Shown piece after piece: positions 43,354 through 51,620 of a stretch of DNA of 64,000 nucleotides. Position 1 is the stretch's first letter. Every line of letters starts with the position of its first letter. The translations under genes were made by a program, and so were the position numbers. The DNA lies in contig JAURYL010000035.1 in the NCBI GenBank assembly GCA_030653935.1, positions 1 through 64,000 of the forward strand, read 5' to 3'. The notes beneath the pieces were generated by a model, which searched no databases, had not been told where the DNA came from, and saw only the letters and a list, made by a program, of their open reading frames with translations. The DNA comes from Pseudomonadota bacterium (lineage in GTDB: Bacteria > Pseudomonadota > Gammaproteobacteria > Burkholderiales > Thiobacillaceae).

Positions 43354-43632
43354 CGTTACGGCGGTGAGGAGTTTGCCGTCATCCTGCCAGGCACCGACCT
43401 GGATGGCGCCCGCCTGATGGGGGAGCAGCTGCGAGAGGCCATCGCGGAGTTGAACATTCCCCACTTTCGCGAGGATGGCGCCGGGCGAGTCACCATCAGT
43501 GTCGGCTGTGCCAGTGATCGTCCCACTCAAGCTCAGACCTGCCACCAACTCATACTGACAGCCGACAACCAACTCTACGCCGCAAAGAAAGCGGGCCGCG
43601 ACTGCGTAAGCGCTGAGAGAAAGACTGTTTGA
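43354..43632 (+). pseudogene. C-terminal fragment of a GGDEF diguanylate cyclase cut at the Tn3 right end
   Basis: RYGGEEFAVILPGTDLDGARLMGEQLREAIAELNIPHFREDGAGRVTISVGCA...ADNQLYAAKKAGRD begins at the end of the IR. Confidence 0.9.
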
Positions 43633-43861
43633 TTCGGGGGCGAGCGAACAAACCCGCGCAACGCTTGCGTACTCTCATTTCAGCGAGCCGGGTTCGCGTA
43701 GTAATCGCGCCCCAGCTGAAAATCACGCCGAAGAAACCCCATGGGGTGCGCCGTTCGCACTGAATTGCTCTCGGCGCAGGGTGAGTACGGAGAGCCCTAC
43801 ATTGCCTGGATACCAGCCTTTGACCCTGAGAGGCTGTAAAGCAATACCGCCCCCCATCATG

Positions 43862-44240
43862 ACCGATAGGGGTAGAGAAGAGCGTGAGCCCTCCCCTCCC
43901 TCCGAACCGTGCGTGCAGTTTTCCCGCACATGGCTCTCCAGTGGGTGGTTTCAACATCGTGATTGGCTCGCCGTGGCATGGGCTCCATACAAGGTAAAGC
44001 GCTCCTGCTCAGCGAAGAAAGCATTCGGCCAGCGAACATGATCAGTGTGACAGAGCTCGCAGGCGACGGCGGATGAAGCCGTCCAGTCGGTGGGTGTGCT
44101 TGAAGTAGCCAAACCAGCCTTTCAGCATCGGATTGATCTCCCCAAGTAATGCTGCTGAGGCTCGTCCCGCACGTGCGGCCGATCTTGCTCCGCAGTTTGC
44201 CCTTCAGGGCTTTCAGGCTCTTCTTGCGCACCCAGCGCTT
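43862..44240 (-). pseudogene. Decayed group II intron 3' portion: frameshifted maturase C-terminus plus domains V/VI
   Basis: KRWVRKKSLKALKGKLRSKIGRTCGTSLSSI / EINPMLKGWFGYFKHTHRLDGFIRRRLRAL / HTDHVRWPNAFFAEQERFTLYGAHATASQSRC* in shifted frames, followed by the domain V-like hairpin. Confidence 0.8.
43904..43936 (-). ncRNA. Group II intron domain V
   Basis: GAGCCATGTGCGGGAAAACTGCACGCACGGTTC folds as the conserved DV hairpin, just after the maturase stop. Confidence 0.8.
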
Positions 44241-44594
44241 CCCAACCTGCGTCGGTTTCAGCGCATCGGCCGGCGCTACCTGGATGCACCACCACAATCA
44301 GCGGAAGCGCTGACCCAGCTCGCCGCGCTACCGGCCGGCGCCACGGTGTACCTGTTGTCAATCCGGCATCACCGCCAGCTATCCTTTGACTTCGCCCGCC
44401 TGTGGCACGAGGAACGCGATCTCGGTGGCTGAATCCGCAAGCGGCCGGCAGCGTGCCAGTCGTGCCGCCCCTCTTCAAGGCTTCCCGGTGCCGCACTTGA
44501 TTGCGTAGCATACGAGCAGGCCGTCGCACGAACCGGGGACTTAGCCGACTAAGGTCACAAAGCCCCGGAATCTCCCATCCACGCTGGAGTCGCC

Positions 44595-45368
44595 TTGTTC
44601 AAGATCATCATTTGTATTGCTGGTTATTATTTTTTCGGATTCACCGGGGCACTCTTCGGCCTGGTGATTGGGTCGGTGATTGATCGCCTGCGGGCCTATG
44701 GGGCCGGCGGCATCAATCCGCTGCAGAACGCGCTGCGTCAAACCGTTTTCCTCGAGACGATGTTCATTTCGATGGGCAAGCTCGCCAAAGCGGATGGGCG
44801 CGTTTCACCGGAAGAAATTGCCCATACCGAGGATTTGATGCAGAAGTTGGGTATGACCGCTCAGCATCGCGCCCAGGCGATCGAGCTGTTCAAGCGCGGC
44901 GCTACCCCTGCGTTTGATATCAAACCGACCTACACGCGCTTCATGTCGGTGTGCGGTCAGACGAAGCAACTGAAGCAGGTATTGCTGGTTTATCTGATCA
45001 CGATGGCGCTGGCGGACGGCCAAGTGCATCCGGTGGAAGAGGCGCTGCTCGCCGATATCGCGGACCAGCTCGGCTATACCCCGGCCGGCTTCAGGCAGTT
45101 GATGGACATGGTGTTGAATCAGTCCCACTTTGTGGGGGGGCAACCCAGCACGGCGACCTCACTGGAAGATGCCTACAAAGCGCTGGGGGTCACAAAAGAT
45201 CATACCGACCAGGAAATCAAGCGCGCCTACCGCAAGCTGATCAGCCAGTACCACCCGGACAAGTTGATCGGTCAGGGCTTGCCGGCGGACATGATCGCCA
45301 TGGCAACGGAAAAGGCCAAGGAGATTCAAAACGCCCACGACGTGATCAAGCAGGCCCGGAATATTTAG
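44595..45368 (+). CDS. djlA: DjlA-like co-chaperone (TM, TerB, J-domain)
   Basis: N-terminal TM; FISMGKLAKADGRVSPEEIAHTEDLM; J-domain DAYKALGVTKDHTDQEIKRAYRKLISQYHPDKL; TTG start. Confidence 0.88.
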   Translation: MFKIIICIAGYYFFGFTGALFGLVIGSVIDRLRAYGAGGINPLQNALRQTVFLETMFISMGKLAKADGRVSPEEIAHTEDLMQKLGMTAQHRAQAIELFKRGATPAFDIKPTYTRFMSVCGQTKQLKQVLLVYLITMALADGQVHPVEEALLADIADQLGYTPAGFRQLMDMVLNQSHFVGGQPSTATSLEDAYKALGVTKDHTDQEIKRAYRKLISQYHPDKLIGQGLPADMIAMATEKAKEIQNAHDVIKQARNI

Positions 45369-45614
45369 CCTGGTTGCGCCATGCTCATCCGTCAATGCAA
45401 CTTGCATCGTGGGAAAGACGAAAAAGGACTTGCGCGGGTGACGGTGGAAACAGGAGTCGTCCATATCTATTTGATTGTATTGATATAAATTATTACAAAT
45501 AAGCTGCGACGAGCCAAAGTTCGGGCTATACGATGGTTTCTGTCCCAACGACGTGCTGCTTGAGCACCGTCTTGTTGGCAAAGGCAGAACACCGCATTCA
45601 CGAAAGGTCGCACG

Positions 45615-48600
45615 ATGCAAAGAACCGGAGGCAAACTCACCGCGTCAGCTTCAGACTTGGTTGGGTTTCTCGCATGTCCGCACAAGACAACCCTCGATCT
45701 GGTCAACCTGGACACGCCTCTCGAACGTGCCGCTCCCGACGAGCAGGTGGAGTTGATTCAGGACAAGGGGTTCGCCCACGAGTCGGCTTACCTTGAAACG
45801 CTACGCGAGGGGGGTGGGCGGCTGGTCGAACTTTCAAGCGCCGGCAGCTTCGCCGAAAACGTTGCCGCGACGCGCGCTGCCATGGCCGCTGGGGTCGACA
45901 TCATTTTCCAGGCGGCGCTCTCTCATGGTGCCTTCATGGGCTATGCGGATTTCCTGCGCCGGGTCGAGAGGCCGTCGGCTTTGGGCGCCTGGAGCTACGA
46001 AGTGGCCGACACCAAGCTCGCCCACCAAGCCAAGCCGAAGTTCATGATCCAACTGGCCCATTACTCCGAACTTCTGGCCTCGGATCAAGGCATCTACCCG
46101 GAAAGAATGCACCTTGTATTCGGCAATCACACCGAGCGCAGTTTCCGCGTGGGCGACTACCGGCACTATTACCGGCGCCTACGGCAACGCTTTGACGCAT
46201 TCCTCGACAAACTGCCAGCGACCGCGCCCGAGAAGTGCGATGCCTGCGACTATTGCGACTGGCGCGAACGTTGTGCCGCCGAGTGGGAAGCGCAGGATCA
46301 CCTGAATCGTGTCGCCAATATCAGCAAGATGCAGATCAAGCGCCTGCGCCAACAAGGCGTCCATACGCTCGCCCAATTGGGGAGCTTGGCGTCGAATGCG
46401 ACGGTGACGGGTATGCGGCCCGAGACCCTGGCGAAGCTCAGGGCTCAGGCCGGCTTGCAGTACAAGAAGCGTGAAACCGGCGAGAACCAGCTCGAACTTC
46501 TGCCGCGCGATGCATCTGCCAGAACTGGCTTTGATCGCCTGCCGCCACCGGACGATGGCGATCTCTTTTTCGACATGGAGGGCGACCCGCTGCATGAGGG
46601 CGGCCTCGAATATCTTTTCGGCGTCCATGTTCGCGAGAAAGGCGCCTGGGTATTCCACGACTTCTGGGCTCATGACCGCCGACAGGAAAAGGCGGCGTTC
46701 GCGCAATTCGTCGACTTCGCCACCCAGCGGCTGCGGGAGCATCCCCACGCTCACATCCATCACTACGCCCATTACGAGCCAACCGCGCTCAAGCGATTGA
46801 TGTCGCTGCACGGCATCCGTGAGGCCGAGATCGACCAGCTACTCCGGGACGGAAAATTCGTCGACTTGTACCAGATCGTGCGCGAAGCCATCCGCATTTC
46901 GGAGCCGCGCTACTCGATCAAAAACCTTGAAACCTTCTATATGGCCAAGCGTGATGGCGAGGTCACCAATGCCGGTTCCAGCATCGTTTATTACGAAAAG
47001 TGGCGTCAGACGAGGGACGACGATCTCCTGCGCAAGATTCGCGACTACAACGAGGACGACTGCCGGTCGACTTACTTGTTGCACGACTGGCTGCTCGGCC
47101 TCAAGCCCCAGGCGACCACCTGGGCGGATCGCGTCGCGGCGCCGGACAACAAGAGCGTGAAGAGCGACAAGATTCGGGAGCACGAGGCTCGTCTCGCGGC
47201 CTACGAGGAGCGCCTTCTCCTGGGCGTCCCGGAAGACTCCGCGACGCGTGACGGCGAACAGAAACTACGGGCGTTGATGGCGCATCTACTCGATTTCCAC
47301 CGCCGTGCCGCCAAACCTGCCTGGTGGGCGCTGTTTGCCCGCCACGACATGGACGAGGAGGAACTTGCGGACGACGCCGAATGTATCGCCGGCCTGCGGC
47401 TCGTTTCCGTTACCCAGGTGGGACAGGGCAAAAGCGCGGGTGTGGCGACCTATTCCTACCCGGAGCAGGAATTCAAACTCCGGCAAGGGGATGCCTGCTT
47501 GCGTACCGACACGACGCAGAACTTCGGCAAGCTGGGCGCCATCGATGAAGACCAACGCTTATTGGAGATTCGCCTCAGCAAGAAGAAGGGGGAAGACCTG
47601 GAGATTCCCACGGCGATTTCCATTTCGGCCGGTGGCCCGATAGACACGACGCCAATCAAGGAAGCCCTGTTCCGTCTGGCTGACGGCCTGCTGGAGGATA
47701 AGGGCCGCTTTGCCGCCGCCCTCGATTTCCTGCGCAAGGCTCCTCCGCGCATACGCGGCCATGAACCGGGCCAGCCCATCATTGACGAGTCGCGGGAGGC
47801 CCTGCCTCAGATTGTTGAGGCGGTAGTCAATCTTGATCACAGCACCCTGTTTATCCAGGGGCCGCCGGGCGCCGGGAAAACCTACACCGGCTCCCACCTC
47901 ATCGCCGAATTGATCGCTCGCGGCTACCGCGTCGGCATCACGTCGAATAGCCACAAGGCGATACACAATCTTCTGGCGGGAGTCGAGAAACGTGCGGACG
48001 AACGCGGACAGAACTTTGCAGGCATATACAAAGCATCCTCCGTGGCTCCAGATTCGGAGTTTAAGAGCAGACGGATAGCTTCAGTGCGCAGCAACGACCT
48101 GGTGTTTCTGAACATGGGTAATCCCCACGTTCAACTCTTCGCCGGGACTGCCTGGCTGTTTAGTGCCGCAGCGTTTGCCGACCAACTCGATTACCTCTTC
48201 GTGGACGAGGCCGGCCAGGTTGCCACCGCCAATCTGGTGGCCATGGCCACCAGCGCCAGGAATATCGTCCTCCTCGGCGACCAGATGCAGTTGGGGCAGC
48301 CGATCCAGGGCATCCATCCCGGCGAGTCGGGCCTCTCGGCACTGGACTTCCTGCTGGAAGGCCGCGCCACGATTCCACCCGACCAGGGCGTGTTTCTCGC
48401 CACCACCTGGCGCATGCATCCGGACGTGTGCCGCTTCATCTCCGATGCCGTGTACGAAGGCCGCCTCTACCCGGAACCCAAGAACGCGGAACAGCGCCTG
48501 ATCCTGAAACCGGACGCCCACCCGTTGCTGCGCCCCACCGGCCTGGTCTTCGTACCGGCGATTCACGACGCCTGCGCCCAACGTAGCGAGGAAGAAGCCA

Positions 48601-49013
48601 GGATCGTCCTGGCTCTCTATCAAAGCTTGCTGGCACAAAGCTACCGCGACCGGGATGGACGGGAGCATCCCATGACACCAGAGAACATTCTGGTCGTCGC
48701 GCCCTACAACATGCAGGTCAACCTGCTGCGTCGAACCCTGCCAGAAGACGCGCGCGTCGGCACGGTGGACAAATTCCAGGGCCAAGAAGCCGAAGCGGTG
48801 ATCGTCTCCATGACCACGTCCAACGGCGACACCCTGCCGCGTTATATCGAGTTTCTCTACAGCAAGAATCGACTCAACGTCGCCCTTTCCCGTGCGCGCT
48901 GTCTGGCGCTATTGGTAGCGAGTCCGGCGCTGGCGGATATTCCGTGCGCGACGGTGGAGCAGATGGGGTTGGTGAATTTGATGTGCAGAGTGATGAAAGT
49001 TGAAGCTACATAA
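45615..49013 (+). CDS. TM0106-type RecB-like nuclease fused to SF1 (Dna2/Upf1-like) helicase
   Basis: GYADFLRR...YEVADTKLA nuclease-like motifs; CDACDYCDWRERC; FIQGPPGAGKTYTGSHL Walker A; LFVDEAGQ; GTVDKFQGQEAEAVIVSM; NVALSRAR. Confidence 0.88.
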   Translation: MQRTGGKLTASASDLVGFLACPHKTTLDLVNLDTPLERAAPDEQVELIQDKGFAHESAYLETLREGGGRLVELSSAGSFAENVAATRAAMAAGVDIIFQAALSHGAFMGYADFLRRVERPSALGAWSYEVADTKLAHQAKPKFMIQLAHYSELLASDQGIYPERMHLVFGNHTERSFRVGDYRHYYRRLRQRFDAFLDKLPATAPEKCDACDYCDWRERCAAEWEAQDHLNRVANISKMQIKRLRQQGVHTLAQLGSLASNATVTGMRPETLAKLRAQAGLQYKKRETGENQLELLPRDASARTGFDRLPPPDDGDLFFDMEGDPLHEGGLEYLFGVHVREKGAWVFHDFWAHDRRQEKAAFAQFVDFATQRLREHPHAHIHHYAHYEPTALKRLMSLHGIREAEIDQLLRDGKFVDLYQIVREAIRISEPRYSIKNLETFYMAKRDGEVTNAGSSIVYYEKWRQTRDDDLLRKIRDYNEDDCRSTYLLHDWLLGLKPQATTWADRVAAPDNKSVKSDKIREHEARLAAYEERLLLGVPEDSATRDGEQKLRALMAHLLDFHRRAAKPAWWALFARHDMDEEELADDAECIAGLRLVSVTQVGQGKSAGVATYSYPEQEFKLRQGDACLRTDTTQNFGKLGAIDEDQRLLEIRLSKKKGEDLEIPTAISISAGGPIDTTPIKEALFRLADGLLEDKGRFAAALDFLRKAPPRIRGHEPGQPIIDESREALPQIVEAVVNLDHSTLFIQGPPGAGKTYTGSHLIAELIARGYRVGITSNSHKAIHNLLAGVEKRADERGQNFAGIYKASSVAPDSEFKSRRIASVRSNDLVFLNMGNPHVQLFAGTAWLFSAAAFADQLDYLFVDEAGQVATANLVAMATSARNIVLLGDQMQLGQPIQGIHPGESGLSALDFLLEGRATIPPDQGVFLATTWRMHPDVCRFISDAVYEGRLYPEPKNAEQRLILKPDAHPLLRPTGLVFVPAIHDACAQRSEEEARIVLALYQSLLAQSYRDRDGREHPMTPENILVVAPYNMQVNLLRRTLPEDARVGTVDKFQGQEAEAVIVSMTTSNGDTLPRYIEFLYSKNRLNVALSRARCLALLVASPALADIPCATVEQMGLVNLMCRVMKVEAT

Positions 49014-49015
49014 CC

Positions 49016-49936
49016 ATGGGAAAGGAAGAAAATATGACTGTAAAAATGGATACGGACTTCTTGTACGAGATTGAGATTGATGATGGAAACGGCATGAATC
49101 TTTTTCCCTGCCGTGACAAGCATGGAAAATTCTCAGTCAACCTCGATGGCCGCAGCAAGGGGAAAGGTCGATATATATCTGCTTCTTTCGAGGAGTTGCT
49201 GCAGTATTTCGCTGATGGCAACTTCCAAGAAAAGGGGTCAATAAGAATGAAAGCACCGGGAGAAAAAGGAAATGGCAATGGTCGTTCACCTATCAATCCT
49301 CGCACCCCTGCCAAAGCATTCATTAGTGATAATTTTAAAAGACTGGTTTCGGAAAGAGCAAATAGGAAGGTCCTTTCTTCTGTATTGCGTGCAGAGTCTG
49401 AGAAATCCGTCAGTGGGTTGGATATTACGAAAAACTTTTCATCGGCAGTTCTTGATGACAAGGCAGGACATCCTGCGATGACTATTGATGCTCAGGGTTC
49501 GCTTGAGTCGGACACCCGAAACCTGAAGACGGACGAGCGAGAGGCGGTGGTGAAAATCCGTTTCGGACAAGGGAATTTCCGGGATGCTTTGTTCAACGAG
49601 AAGGGTCACGGAGCTAAATGTTGGATGTCCGGCATCGAGGGCCGGCAACTGCTCATCGCCTCGCATATCAAACCGTGGTCGCACTGCAAGGATGAATCGG
49701 AGTCTCGTGGCAGACGTGACAACGGGCTTCTGTTATCAGCGCTGTGGGATGCCGCCTTTGACGCGGGGCTCGTCAGTTTCGAATCGAACTGGAAAGTAAT
49801 TGCATCCTCAAAGCTCGCCGAATCCGCTCGAACCGCCATGAACCTGAAAGAACACTCGGAGCTTCCAGAAAAATTCCGAACGGAGGGGCGAAAGTCATAT
49901 TTAGCGTACCACCTCGTCAATGTGTTTCAGGACTGA
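49016..49936 (+). CDS. HNH endonuclease (HNH_2-like) with uncharacterised N-terminal domain
   Basis: FRDALFNEKGHGAKCWMSGIEGRQLLIASHIKPWSHCKDESESRGRRDNGLLLSALWDAAFDAGLVSF. Confidence 0.78.
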   Translation: MGKEENMTVKMDTDFLYEIEIDDGNGMNLFPCRDKHGKFSVNLDGRSKGKGRYISASFEELLQYFADGNFQEKGSIRMKAPGEKGNGNGRSPINPRTPAKAFISDNFKRLVSERANRKVLSSVLRAESEKSVSGLDITKNFSSAVLDDKAGHPAMTIDAQGSLESDTRNLKTDEREAVVKIRFGQGNFRDALFNEKGHGAKCWMSGIEGRQLLIASHIKPWSHCKDESESRGRRDNGLLLSALWDAAFDAGLVSFESNWKVIASSKLAESARTAMNLKEHSELPEKFRTEGRKSYLAYHLVNVFQD

Positions 49937-49981
49937 TGTTTGAAGGAATGCCATGCATCAACTAGAAATTATTGGGCGGAT

Positions 49982-50626
49982 ATGGAAATGATCATCTGGG
50001 GCAACAAAAAACTGTTCAGCCAAAACGAGAAGGCGGTGCGCCAGATCATGGGACACCCGCTACTGGCGGGGACAAAGCTAATTGGTCGTGGTGCCTATTC
50101 GCTGATTTTTCGGGGCGCGGATACTGTGTTCAAACTCACCGCCGACCGGGTCGCTTATGAGTTGGCGGAGTGCCAGTTGCAATGGCAATGTGCCAGCCTA
50201 CCGGTGGTCAAAGGCCTACACGGCCAAGTTGGGGCTACGGATGGCGGAATCCCGCTCTTTCTCATGGAGATTGAGCACCTGGAAAAGTTGACGGTGGGCA
50301 CCGAGGAGCGAAGTCTATGCCTGTCCATTGGGCGGCGGATTCAGCAAAACAGTGGCCGATGCGAAACAGCTACGCGGCAATTACGGGAAGCAGCCTCATT
50401 CCTTCCCAATGGAGACGTTCGGGAGGCACTGGAGCTTCTTGCGGATTTCGCTGAGGCTCGGCCTGATCGTGCCCTGCTCGATATGCACGGATCGAACTTC
50501 ATGCAACGGCCCTCTACTGGTGAGATCGTCTTGTCCGACCCCTTCCTGGATGCGGAGGTGCGTTGGATGGCGCAGAAGAAATTCCTTTTGGAGAGAGGGC
50601 TCCCCGAGACAACCGGATTTTGGTGA
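49982..50626 (+). CDS. Protein kinase-fold-like protein
   Basis: LIGRGAYSLIFRGADTVFKLTADR (glycine-loop/Lys-like) and LLDMHGSNFMQRPSTGEIVLSDPFLD (catalytic-loop/DFG-like). Confidence 0.5.
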   Translation: MEMIIWGNKKLFSQNEKAVRQIMGHPLLAGTKLIGRGAYSLIFRGADTVFKLTADRVAYELAECQLQWQCASLPVVKGLHGQVGATDGGIPLFLMEIEHLEKLTVGTEERSLCLSIGRRIQQNSGRCETATRQLREAASFLPNGDVREALELLADFAEARPDRALLDMHGSNFMQRPSTGEIVLSDPFLDAEVRWMAQKKFLLERGLPETTGFW

Positions 50627-50847
50627 TTGAATTGGCACGCCTTCGACCGACGGCCCGGGCCAACGAATTGCCACTGACGCCCATCGCTGAGCGATAGCTG
50701 CCGGCAATGGAGCCGACGCTTGTCGGTGTGGGTTTTACATTCTTCCGATGACGGCTCCTGGCCGACATCCACCAGATGAGATCCCCCGATAACCGGCCTT
50801 GGCGGCAACGTCAGTGGGCAGTCGTCAGGCTGCCCACGACCGGCGGC

Positions 50848-51264
50848 TCAGTACTGGTTCGCCGCCCAACCATCCAGCATCGTGCAGGCTTCCGTGGTGG
50901 GTTTGTTGGTGGACTTGCCCAGCATGGGGGTGTAGCAGAGGTACTCGTTGCCGTGGCCGTCTGAGAGATTGCGCAGGGGGATTTCGCCCAGAGTCTCGTA
51001 GCCGCGCGCATCCATCATGATGAATTGGTAGTCGTCGCCGATGCAGACTTCCAACTTGCCGCCGTTGCCGGCGCCGTACTTGGCCCACCAGGAATCCGGA
51101 TCGGCGCCGTCGTAGATGGGTGGCATGGCTTCGTCGCTGTTCTGATGCCAGGCCATGATGGTGGGGTCCTGCATCTGGTTTTCTCTGGCTACGCCTTTGG
51201 CGAGGACGCTGGCACTCTGGAAATTGAGGGCGGCGCCATGATGGTCAATGTGTAGATTGCGCAT
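50848..51264 (-). CDS. Conserved hypothetical protein, possibly AF1514 family
   Basis: MRNLHIDHHGAALNFQSASVLAKGVARENQMQDPTIMAWHQNSDEAMPPIYDGADPDSWWAKYG...; start codon and composition convincing, family from memory. Confidence 0.6.
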   Translation of the reverse strand: MRNLHIDHHGAALNFQSASVLAKGVARENQMQDPTIMAWHQNSDEAMPPIYDGADPDSWWAKYGAGNGGKLEVCIGDDYQFIMMDARGYETLGEIPLRNLSDGHGNEYLCYTPMLGKSTNKPTTEACTMLDGWAANQY

Positions 51265-51620
51265 TGGGTTGCCTTTCAAAAAGAGTTGATTCGTGACAGA
51301 TGACGGCAAGATTGCCGCATCACACCTGTACCTTATAGCCCTATTCCGACTATTCCTGTCAAGTATTACCGTTATTGGGCACCTTTGGCTTCGCGGCTGG
51401 AAAATGCCACCGCGCGCCACCGTGCCCATGGCGCGAGCGCGTGTATGATGAAATTCGATGTCTGGGCTGAACTGCCGTCCCGATCATCTCAGCGCTGTCC
51501 CGGGAATGGCTCCCGGGCGTCCGGGCACAACCGCCCAGAGCACTCCGATCTTAGTCATCCTCACCCTGGCGTCCCGCCACGTGTCGCAACCACCGCTGGC
51601 AAAGCGGCCGGGAGAACATA

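Noticed and set aside
38212-43358. 5-bp target-site duplication for the Tn3 element
   Set aside because: Flanking 5-mers gagtt and cgtta do not match, and shifting the right boundary by one base (gttac) does not help.
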